DNA of 64,000 bases from Antennarius striatus (Eukaryota; Chordata; Actinopteri; Lophiiformes; Antennariidae): the NCBI RefSeq assembly GCF_040054535.1, contig NC_090777.1, forward strand, positions 7,163,501 through 7,227,500, written 5' to 3'. The notes beneath the pieces were generated by a model. The model saw only the letters and a list, made by a program, of their open reading frames with translations, did not search any database and was not told the DNA's origin. Shown here in pieces: positions 43,192 through 55,000 of the stretch; positions within the stretch are counted from its first letter, which is position 1, and every line of letters starts with the position of its first letter. The position numbers and the translations under genes were made by a program.

Positions 43192-44196
43192 TTAAAGGTC
43201 CCATATTATGCTTATTTATATTAACATTCAGCTGCCAGATGTCCAACTACATTGTATTTGAAAAGCCTTGCCCCAAACTGATCCATGGTCCTCAAAATCT
43301 TTGAATATTGAAAGAATCACTTCCGGTCCAGACCCTTCGTTTAAAAGAGTCTTGTACCTCTGTCCATACTGCACGTGAACACTCATGCCACCGTCCGCTT
43401 TCCGTCCGCTTACACTTAGTCCAGGTTTTTAAAACTTTCCGTAACTTCGGTACTACATATTCCGCTCTTATTTTTCTCTTTTTTTCACTCTTGTTTTTCA
43501 TGATATAACTTAATTTTTCTGCGGTGTGGAAAGCTTTCTCAGTCAGCTGAATGTGACTTGAAGCTCTATTGTGTAAACACAAGATGGCTGATCCAGGATT
43601 TGTGGAGAAAAACACAGTGTTTGCAAATGGGACAGAAATCAGTGGAGACGACAGCAGATGATTACGAACAGGAGGTAACTGAAGCTGTGTTTGTCACGTA
43701 CAATGAGAGATCACTGGCTAACAACAGCGGGGAGCTAAGCTAACGCAGTCTAATGTACTTCAGTGAAACATGGGATGTTATCGAAGCGATAAGATGAAAT
43801 GTAGAGGTCTTATATATGTGATGTATATTGAACAACTGTTTGCAGTTGGGCGTTGTCCCTATATTCCCTCCATCCGCTAACCCGCAGTGAGGAGGACAAA
43901 AGGAAGCTAGGACACTAAAGACTGTATATACCTGTGTATAAATTGTTATTCAGCTATTCTCTATTCTAATTTCTTTTTAGCTCTTCATCACTCTGTCAAT
44001 CATTAAGTCAAGACGGGAGCTGTGACAAAACGTATCGTTTTGATCCTGTCTATCCAAACATTCCAAAAGATTCCAAATATTAATTGATGCAGGAAGCATT
44101 TGTTTTCCAGGTTAAAGGAGTTGGTAGGGTTAGAGAGGACCACTATGTATATGCAGAGAACTGAAAAATGTGTTTTTCATAAAAGGACCACTTTAC
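43192..44196 (+). mobile_element. Kolobok-type (TTAA) element X3
   Basis: 43196-44192, about 1 kb. Left junction TTAAAGGTCCCATATTATG matches X2; the right end CATAAAAGGACCACTTTAC is a decayed form of the X2 right end, with TTAC in place of TTAA. It shares the GCTGCCAGATGTCCAACTA block, the TTTTTCATGATATAAC block (with X1) and the GAGGACCACTATGTATAT block (with X2). A short frame starts at 43583 (MADPGFVEKNTVFANGTEIS) and stops after five more codons. No P2X7-like or THAP exon. Confidence 0.7.
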
Positions 44197-45223
44197 GTTA
44201 ATGGTATCATGTTGGAGTTTGTTGTCAACAGCTAGAGTTCTTTTAATAATCTGTTTGTAACGATGTACAGTATGTATTGTTGGAGTCTAATTACTTCATT
44301 TAATCCAGTTCTTAAACACATTTTCAGAACTAGGCTTAAAATCAAAAAATACATGATTTATATCCATATGTCTGTGTTGATTTGTAATATCTTTTTGTTT
44401 TTGATGAAAAATGTTAGAGCTGTTGATTTATGGAACAATACAAAACCATTAGCAGGAATGTGTGACATCCACTGCATCTTTATGCATGTGCTCATAAAAC
44501 ATTTACTCAATACTCGAATTGTGGTTAAAATTTCTACATATTGTCTTTTAATGTAACTCTGAATTCAGTTGTGTGAACATCTTAATTAAAACAAGACATT
44601 AACAATCTTTACGAGATCAAAGGCAGACATGATAATCACTAAGATGGATCACTTCACTCCCGGTATCTGCAAACTGACTTTTAAAAAATAATGAAATGAA
44701 AGAAGACAAAAGGTTTTTGTGAAGAAAGACAAATATTAATTTCACTTTAGGACGCTTGATTAATAAAGATTATGGTACCTTATAAATAAAAATTAAGGAC
44801 AGTGCAGTAGAACTACAGAAAACTTGTGCTTGTTTTTCTTTCACTGTGTGGACATGCTACAATTACACCACAGACTAAGTAGTGACTTGTAACTCCTATG
44901 TCTGATCTGCAATCAAGCTAATCTAAAGTTACTTTTATTTCAAATTTCGATGGGATGATTCTTTGAGGAAAATAAGTGTTGTCCCCTGTGGGAGAGAGGA
45001 ATGGAGCAGTGCGCTTGACCTGCACCAACCAACTCCAAACATGCACCACATAAAGTTCATTCAGAGAGCAAGAAAGTCAAAATTGAGAAACCAACCCACA
45101 AAGAGAGAACATCCAGAGAGGGAGAGGAAGCATTTGCCACTCCATGTACATAAAAGGAAAAAACAAAAAAACAGAATGTGGAAGATCATTTTGAAGTTTT
45201 TTTTTTCTTGATTCCAGTAATGT
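44197..45223. other. Unassigned 1.0 kb downstream of kiaa2013
   Basis: AT-rich; I see no gene. 44963-45211 is a basic 82-codon plus frame without a known domain. Confidence 0.4.
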
Positions 45224-45229
45224 TTTATT
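45224..45229 (-). terminator. Poly(A) signal of kiaa2013
   Basis: AATAAA on the minus strand, only 8 nt beyond the stop codon (45240-45238). Confidence 0.5.
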
Positions 45230-45237
45230 ACAGCTCT

Positions 45238-46097
45238 TTATACCTTGCTCCTGAAGAGGGGTTTAGCACCGGGACCACAGTACTCGTTGTATATGAGCTT
45301 GAAGAGGAATAGGTGGAAGAGTGTTATGAGTGAGGTCACACTGAACCAGAAGAGGAAGGGCAGACCTGGGTACCTGTTGGCCATGTGCTCCTCGTGGGCC
45401 AAGATGGCCTTGAGGTGCAAAGTGTGGCGGAGGTCTTGTAGGTGGCGCAAGTCTGTGGAGATATACAGCAGTGGTGTGATTGGTTGGGTCACCATCACAG
45501 GGAAAATGTGCCCTTTCATCTCTGAGGTCAGCTCCACAGGATCATTGAGACAGCCTGCCTCGCAGGCATAGAGCTTTACTGGCTTTTCCTGGGGTTTCAC
45601 TGACAAATGAAGAAAAGGCTTTGCCTCCATGTCCAGTAACACAGCCAGATTGATGAGATCTTGGTTGTAGTGGATCCCTCGTAGGGCATAGCTATTGTGT
45701 AACACATCTGGGTCTGCCTGGAACTGAAGGTGATTCTCGGTGAACTGAAGGCCACCAAAGCTAAGCACCATACCCTGCATGGCTCCATGGGCTCCTGCAG
45801 CAACCAGCACCTTGCAGCCTCTTTTTTGTAGAGTCAAAGTCCACAATGTAAACAGCTGCAGGATCTGAGCAGTACTACTCACTCGCTCAGGCCACAGGTT
45901 TTCTGCATGCATGGTGGCATGGCCACTGAAACAGTGGTCTGCATAGTTGAGACTGGACTCGAGACTACTACGCTCCTCACCACTTAGTCTTTGATCCAGC
46001 AGGGGAGCTATGGATGAGGACAGGATATAGTACAGGGTGGTATTGACTGTGCGACTTGATGGTGTGTGGGAGTCTGTGATCTTCCTCATTTCAACAC
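45238..46097 (-). CDS. kiaa2013: kiaa2013 exon 2 (C-terminal)
   Basis: 860 bp. The first codon is completed with the last base of exon 1; reading starts [14 protein letters not shown]. It includes the conserved luminal half, the C-terminal membrane span and the short basic tail. Confidence 0.95.
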
Positions 46098-49000
46098 CTG
46101 AGAGAACAAAGAATCATTAACAGAACATGAAATAACTCATATTATCAATGCTGTAATGGTACATATTCAGTTGAAATTCTGAAAAAAATATTCTCAAGTT
46201 TGGAATTGTTTCTAATAAAATAAGAAAATTATAAAATGTAATGCCACGCAGTAAGGACAGTACAGTGGTTTAAAATATTCTTGATGACTTTACAGAGAGC
46301 AGTTATTGTATTGTGGTATACAGAGGTTAAAATAAGTATTGAACATGTCACAATTGTTCTGAGCTAATATATTTATAAAGGTGCTATTGAAAAAAATGTC
46401 ACCAGATGTCGGTAACAATCCATGCCAGCCACACATGCAAAGAAATAAAATAGTAGAAGTACATAAATTAAGTAATGTGTGATAAAAGGGAATGACAGAG
46501 GGGAAAACTCTTAAACACTTAAGCAATGGAGGGGGAAAAAAGCATGGAAAGCCAAAACACCAGCTGAAATCCACTAGTAATGAAAAAGCAATCCTGCCCC
46601 TTGTCAGTGAAAATTGATATCAGCTTTTTCAGTTTCAAATGATGGTCAATAAAAAGGTGTCTTATTGCCCAGGTGATGAACAAGAGACATTTCATGGAGG
46701 GTAAAAGCAAAATGGTCTCTCAAGACCTTCACAATCTTTTTAATGTTAAACATACTGATGACATTGGTTACAGAAGGAATTGTAGGCTACTGGATGTTTC
46801 ACTGAACATTGTTGGAGCCATAATCTGAAAATGGAAACAACACCAGTTCACCATAAAAAAGCCACAACTAGGTGCTCCTTTAAAGATTTCTGATAGACGA
46901 GTTATAAGAATTATCAGAAGAGTTGTACAGGAGCCAAGGACCATTTCAGGAGACCTTCAGGAAGACCTGGCATCAGCAGGTATAATTGTTTAAAGGAAAT
47001 GCACTCAACAGACAACGAAAAACAACTGATGAACGCGTGAGGAAGCACCTGTGTTTGCTGCTGTCCGGTCTCAGCTGGCGTTAGCTACCCACAAGCTGAA
47101 GCCGATCAATAAAGTGGTATTTTTCCCATTTATATAACTTATTTTAAACACATATTTTTCTAACAACACTCCACCTACTATGGCTTCTCCTGCCAGCCTC
47201 TCCTCCGTCTCTTCCCCCATCTAATCTTGCTCCAAATGTCTTATGTTCAGTTACACCTCGACCTCCATTAGCGAGTCAGGAATCTGTTTAAAGTATAGCT
47301 TTGTTTTAACGCTGGAGGCGAGGCTTAGGTCTCGTCCACACGATGATGGATTTTTTTAAAAATGCAACTTTTTAAAAACGCATCGAAAACGATTTGCGTC
47401 CACACGACAGCGTATTCAAAAAAATCTCCATCCACACGTAAACGCAGCAGTGCGTTTTCGAAGACGGCTATAAGCATGCCAAACCATGTGGTGGCAGTAT
47501 TGAGTCAAATATGATCCAATAGGAATCCTCCGTGTTTTGTTGTCAGAACACACGGGCCCATAAATATGATGTCATAGCGGTTTTCGTCGCAGGCAAGACA
47601 TCAGCATTTTTAAAAAGTTGCAAAAACGCCGTCCACACGACAACGCAGACCCAGCGTTTTTTTAAAAATCCACCTCGGCCAGCGTTTTTAAAAAGTTGCG
47701 TTTTCGTTCCGGATATCTGCGTTGTCGCGTGGACGGAAGGCGTAAACGCAACAAAAAAAGTTGCGTTTTCAAAAAGTTCTGGCATCGTGTGGACAGGGCC
47801 TTAGTCAGGTCGAGGGGCGACTCCGTTCCATCGAGCACAGGCATAGCCCCGCAAAAAGCAGCCCCCAGACAGGTTTAGCGGGAGCGGAGCACCCTAGCTT
47901 AGCGCCGCAGCTAGTAGGCTCGGCTACCACTAGCGGTAGCGTAGTTCCGCAGCTAGTAGGTCCCGCTGGCACTAATCCTAGCCGCCCACCACCCTCAGCG
48001 TCCCCCGAGCAGCTGGAGAAACAGCATGGTTGGATAACTGTGAGGGGGAGACGTAGGCAGAAGAAGCCTACTGGACACCACCAACCTCAAACTACCCCCC
48101 CCCCCCATTTGTGTCTCAAACAAGTTTGCCCCCTCAGTTGCACACCGACTGAGAAGCACACTCTGGTTATTGGCTCTTCCATTTTGAGACACGTTAATTT
48201 AAGACAGCCAGGGGCCACAGTTAGCTCATCCCTGGGGCCAGAGCAGGTGACAGAGAGGGAGAGTTAAAGTTAATGAGTAAAACTAAACGGAGGTTTAAAC
48301 AAATTGTAATTCATTGTGGAGTAAATGATGCTCGCCTAAGAAAGTCAGAGGTCCTAAAAGCTAACGTTGAGTCGGTATGCACATTTGCGAAGACACTGGC
48401 TAACAAAGTACTTTTCTCTGGTCCCCTCCCAATTTAACTAACGATGAGATGTTTAGCCACATGTCATCTTTTAATTGTTGGCTGACTAGGTGGTGTCCCA
48501 ATAACTCAGTAGGCTTCATTGATAATTGGAAAGCTTTTAGGGGCAAGCCTAGTCTCATTAGGAGGGATGACATACATCCTACCTGGGATGGTGCAGCCCT
48601 CTTATCTAAATATATAGTTCAAAGTCTATCCTGTAAATCTTGACACGCCAGAATGGAGATCAGGCAACAGCGTTGCAGTCCTACACGCTTGTCTGAGTTT
48701 CCCCTACTACAGTCCCCAGCCATAGCTAACTCTAATTTACGATATACGATGTCGCCGCGGATGGACGCCTCGGCACAGAGCTCTCTCTTGTTCTACTTCA
48801 TTTTGTGTTTTTTGTCGACCTTCGGGTCTTTTTCTGAGTGCTATCCCATCACCTACTCCTCTGAAAAACTGCTGGCCATCAGACAGTTCTTACCCGGTAA
48901 TTTTATTCCGCAGTTTGCGTCAGATCCGAGCAGTTTTGCGGAGATCTTGATCGGCGGAGCTGCGGCCCTTTATGGGTTGCGGCCACGCAGACGTCGGGGT

Positions 49001-52000
49001 AAGAGAGCTGGCGTGCTGGTGAGACTCCGCCAGCAGGGATTCAGGACCCCGCTGCCATCAATACATCTGGCTAACCTCCGCTCACTACCCAATAAACTGG
49101 ACGAGCTGCACCTCCTCTGCGGGAAAAATATGGACTTTGCACGTTCCGCTGCCCTGTGTTTCACTGAAACTTGGCTCAGTGAATCGATCCCCGACGGCGC
49201 TCTGCATCTGCCGGACTTCACCCTTCACAGAGCAGACCGCGTCAAGGAGCGGTCGGGGAAAACCAAGGGCGGTGGATTATGTTTCTACATCAACGAAGGT
49301 TGGTGTAAGGATGTCACAGTGCTCAGCAGGTTCTGTGGACCGAACATTGAGACATTCTGCATCAACTGCAAGCCCTTTTATTCCCCGCGGGAGTTCTCCT
49401 CTTTTGTGTTCGTCGGTGTTTACATTCCACCGCAAGCTAATGTGGATGTCGCACTCCATACATTAGCGGAACAAATCACGGACATTGAAAGGAAACACCC
49501 GGACTCATTTTTAATCATCCTGGGGGACTTCAACAGAGCGAAACTAAGCAACGAGCTCCCTAAATACAGGCAGCATGTGACCTGTCCGACGAGGGACAAC
49601 AACACGCTGGATCACTGCTACACGGTAACTAGGGACGCTTATCGCTCGGTCCCCCGCGCAGCTTTGGGAAACTCCGATCACTGCCTCGTCCACCTCATCC
49701 CAGCCTACAGGCAGAGACTGAGAACATCTCGGCCTGTGGTGAAAACGGTGAAGAAATGGACCAACGAGGCAAAGCAGGAACTGCAGGAATGTTTTGACTG
49801 CACCGACTGGAGTGTTTTTGAAGCTGCTACAAACAACCTGGATGATTACACGGACACTGTGACAGCCTACATTAGCTTCTGTGAGGACCTGTGTGTGCCA
49901 ACCAAGACCTTCCGCACATACAGCAACAACAAGCCATGGTTCACAGCCAAGCTTAGACAACTGCGCTTGGCTAAGGAGGAGGCCTACAGATCTGGGGATA
50001 GGGCTCTGTACCGGCAGACCAAGAACACACTGACCCCCCTCAGTGTGACCGTCCAGGAGGTGAGTCAGCAGTTCCACAGACAAAAGATCAGGAAGGCGCC
50101 AGGCCCTGATGGTGTCTCCCCCTCCTGCCTCAAGGTCTGTGCGGATCAGCTGGCTCCGGTCTTCACACAGATCTTCAACAGATCCCTCCAGCTGTATGAG
50201 GTACCCTCCTGCCTCAAGCGCTCCACCATCATCCCGGTCCCCAAGAAACCCTCCACCACAGGACTAAAAGACTTCCGGCCTGTCGCTCTGACATCTGTGG
50301 TCATGAAGTCCCTTGAACGCCTCGTGTTGAGCCACCTGAAGGACATCACAGGACCCCTGCTGGACCCCCTGCAGTTTGCCTATCGGGCAAACAGGTCAGT
50401 GGATGATGCAGTCAACATGGGACTGCATTTCATCCTGGATCATCTCGACCACCCAGGGACATATGCACGGATCCTGTTCGCTGACTTCAGCTCGGCGTTC
50501 AACACCATCATCCCTGAGCTGCTATCCTCCAAACTTCACCAGCTCACAGTCCCCTCTGTCATGTGTCAGTGGATCACCAGCTTCCTGACAGACAGGACAC
50601 AGCAGGTGAGGCTGGGGGCGATCACCTCAGACACTCGAACAGTCAGCACCGGTGCCCCCCAGGGTTGCGTCCTCTCTCCGCTGCCCTTCTCCGTCTACAC
50701 CAACGACTGCACATCTACGCACCAGGCCGTCAAACTCCTGAAGTTTGCAGATGACACAACTGTCATTGGACTCATCCAAGGCGGGGATGAGTCTGCATAC
50801 CGACAGGAGGAGAGACAGCTAGTGGACTGGTGTAGTCGCAACAACCTGGAGCTGAACACGCTCAAGACTGTGGAGATGACAGTGGACTTTAGGAAGTTAC
50901 CCTCCCCTCTGCTCCCCCTCACCATCGCAAACAGTCCTGTGGACTCTGTGGAGAGCTTCAAGTTCCTGGGGACTACTGTTTCCCGGGACCTGAAGTGGAC
51001 TCTCCACATCAGCTGCATCCTCAAGAAGGCCCAGCAGAGGATGTACTTTCTCAGGCAGCTAAGGAAGCACGGTCTGCCACAGGAGCTGTTGGTCCTGTTC
51101 TACACGGCAGTCATTGAATCGGTTCTGTGTTCCTCCATCACAGTCTGGTTCGGTGCTGCCACCCAAAGGGACAGAACAAGACTACAAAGGACAATCAGGT
51201 CAGCTGAGAAGATCACTGGGACCTCCCTGCCCTCCCTCCAAAAGCTGTACTCCTCAAGAATTAGGAGTCGGGCAGGGAAGATCATCTCAGACCCAACACA
51301 CCCTGGACACTGTCTATTTAAAAGTCTACCCTCTGGGAGGCGCTACAGAGCCCTCCTCTCAAAAACAACCAGACTTAAGAACAGTTTCTTCCCCGAAGCC
51401 ATAAGACACTTCAACAACAAACGTTAAATATCTGTCTCCAAATCCCTGCAACATGCACTCAGCACCTGTACATTGTGCCCCCCCCCCCACCTACTGCATT
51501 TTGCATCTTACATTTTGTATTTAGTATAGTTATTTATAATATTTAAAGTATTTAGAATAGTTAAGTTATGAATGCACAGTTTGAGACACCACCTGCCGGA
51601 AACAAATTCCTCGTCTGCTTTCTACAAACGATGGCCAATAAAGCTGATTCTGATTCTGATTAACTAATACACACCCCATTAAGACTGTCTGTCCCTCGGA
51701 CCTATAGAAGTGTTAGACTGCTAAAATCTAGAAATACTTCAATTAACCATAGTAACTTAATTCACATTAAATGTGTACTCAGACAAAATTCAGACAGGAT
51801 AATTAAATGTGGTCTTTTAAATATTAGATCATTATCATCTTAGGCTCTTTTAGTTAATGATCTAATAACCGATCACAGCACTGATATGTTTGGACTAACC
51901 AAAACCTGGCTACATAAGGATGAATATGTTAGTCTTAATGAAGCTTCTCATCCCAGCCACATCAACAGTCATATAGCGCGTGATAGTGGACGAGGAGGTG

Positions 52001-55000
52001 GCGTGGCAGCCATTTACATCTCTAACTTTGCAATAAACCCAAAACCTGAGTCTACCTACAGTACTTTTGAGAGCCTTAGCATGCATGTGCTACAATCCTC
52101 AAATAAACTAACTGATTCTATTGAATTTGTAATTGTATATCGTCCTCCTGGACAATCTTTTTTGATAGAATTTTCTGAATTTCTATCTAATTTGGTTGCT
52201 ACCAAAGATAAAGTTATAGTAATAGGAGAATTCAATGTTCATTTCGACAGTGTGAATGATAGTTTCTGCGTTGGGTTCAAGTCTATGCTAGATTCTCTAG
52301 GCTTCTCACAGTTGATGGATGGTCCTACCCATAAATACCATCACACCCTCGATCTTATTCTTACCCACGGTAGATATAAGGCACTTGACTATTTTCCCCA
52401 CAAAATGAGTTCTTGTCAGATCACTCCCCAGTTACTTTTGACTTTGGCCTAATTAACAATAACCCAAAAATAAAACGATCTTGACTAGATCAATCACTGA
52501 TTAAGTAATAACGAAATTTAAAGAAAAAATCCACTCAGCCTTGGAGTCAGTATGCTCCCCTGACCCCCATTCCAGTACTAGCCAAAATGAATTTCTCACA
52601 GTGTCACTAACATGCTAAAACAACTCTAAAACAAACTCCCAGCCTCGGTCCGGGGGGTACTCATCTTATTTAAGAGTAGACTAAAAACTCTCCTCTTTGA
52701 TAGAGCCTACAATTAGAAATAACATCCCTCCCACTAGATATGCTGCTATAGGCTTAGGCCACTGAGGGTATTTTTCTCTGGAGCTTTGTCACTTCTCCTT
52801 CTCTATCTTTCTATGCTCCTAGAATTTATTAACACTGTCAAATCACACACTTTGTCTGCACGATACTGCCGCTGTCTTTGTGCCTCTGTTCCACAGGTGG
52901 AGAACGCGGATGGAAGACAGGATATCCAAAGGCCCCCAATTCAGCGACAGCTCACTATGGACATTAAACTTTAACTGGCCTATCTGCCACTCTCTCTCTC
53001 TCTCTCTCCCTCTGTCTCTTTTACTTGACCTATCTCTTTCCCCAATGTATTTCTCTTTCCCAACCAACAGTCAAGGCGGACGACCGCCCTCCAGAGCCTG
53101 GGTCCTGCCCGGAGTTTCTTTCTCAATGAGGGAGTTTTTCCCCTGCCACCGTCGCTTATGGTTGCTCTGGAGGGCATTGTTGGCTTTCTATCTGTAAAAC
53201 GCTTTGAAATGTCTTCAGATGTGATTAAGCGCTATATAAATAAAAGTTGATGAGTCAATTGAACAGCCATGGCCTGTATGCATTGTTGGGGGTCAAATGT
53301 GTTTATGTTTACACTGTTTATGTTAAATTATTATGATAATTATAATTATTAATTAGGTTTTTAACTAACTAATTTTAAACCAATGTTAAAACCAACTAGT
53401 TTTTGAACTAAGGTTTTGAATTAACTAGGTTTTAAACTAGCTAGCTTTTAAGACTAATTTTTGAACGAACTAACTAGGTTTGGAACTAACTAGTTCTTGA
53501 ATTAACTATGTTTTAAACTATGTTTTGAAAAGAACTAACTAGGTTTTAAACACATTTTTGTACTAACTAGGTTTTAAACTAGGTTTTTAAAAGAACTAGT
53601 TTTTGAACTAAATAACTAACCCACCATGTTTTAAACAAACTAGGCTCTAAACTAAATTATGTACAAAATTATGTAAAAATAAACCAATAAATACCTGAAA
53701 TTGTTTAAATTGGGGGCCATAAAGGTACAATATGAAAGTTTAACTTTCTTAATGGAATTATGGAAATTAAACAACTTTTCCACGACATTCTAATTTTTTG
53801 AAAAGGGTCTGTATTATGTTATTATTTAATTACATCCCGCTTCAAAGTGGTGATGTAATTGTCAGTGTTTGGATAACATAGAAAGACAAGGGAGGACAGT
53901 GTGAGTAAGACCATAGATCAAAGCAATAGCTTTGATCTATGAAAGTAGGTCAGAGCACTAGCTTTGATCGTCGACCTATGCAAGTAGGTCAGGGTAAAAT
54001 TTTAAATTCATGAGTGTCATGGGATATTGCAGTCTGTGACTGCCTTGGTTCTTGTTCTTATTTACTTACATACATACATTTTCTGCCGCTTCATCCGCCA
54101 TAGCGGGGGTCAGGGGGAGCTGGAGCCTATCTCAGCTGGCATAGGGCGTGAGGCGGGGGACACTCCGGGCACGACGACAGTGCACCGTGGAGCCACAGAG
54201 ACACAGACAACCACGCACACACACACTCACTCACTCCTACAGGCAATTTGGGACCGGTCAATCAACCTGAAGCGCATGCTTTTGGAGGTGGGAGGAAGCC
54301 TGAGAACCCGGAAAGAACCCACGCAGACACAATTTGTTTTTGTTTATGTTTACACTTCTTACATTTACACTGTATATTTACACTTTTACACCTATCCAGC
54401 TCTATTTGCTTTCAGTTGCCCCTTGGGGACTAATAAAGTTTTTTTTAATTGAATTGTATTGAATTGAATTGGCACTGCGCAACTGTTTGGAGTTGGGAAC
54501 ATCGTGTGTGGCAAATCTCATATACAGTAATTGAAGAATAAATGGAAAAATTCATCCTGCTATCTGCCAGGATGAAGAAGATGAAATGAGGGGTGAAAAA
54601 TTCAGCGACATGAATCCCAAATAAGCAACCAAACACTTCATTTCAGAGAAAGGAATTAAAGCTGCAAGAATGGCTCGGCCAATCCCCTGACTTGAATCCA
54701 ATAGAAAATCTCCAAACAGGACTAAAAATCGGAGTTCATAGAAGAAGTCAAAAAACATTTAAGCCTTAAAGACTGTTTGTGAGGAAGAATGAGTCAAAAT
54801 TCTACCTGAACAACACATACAACTAGTTTCTGCATACAGGCGGTATCTTCAGGCTGTAACTACACAGATGCATGTGAATGAAGTGTGTCATTCAAAGTAT
54901 CTTAATAAATAACTAAATCCTTTAATAATACCCATAAGAAAATTACTTTTTTTTCCACTTCAAAAATTCATATATCTACATATATCGCACAAACAAACAC

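Larger units (their letters stand above)
47040..51665 (+). mobile_element. L2-like LINE copy C, near full length
   Basis: Has both ORFs: a frame-broken ORF1 (47178-48643, with a Harbinger MITE inside) and an open ORF2 (48653-51427), then a 3' UTR ending AATAAAGCTGATTCTGATTCTGATTA. This tail type differs from the ATCT tails of copies A and B, so it is another subfamily. It inserted in the split Tc1 element within kiaa2013 intron 1. Confidence 0.85.
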
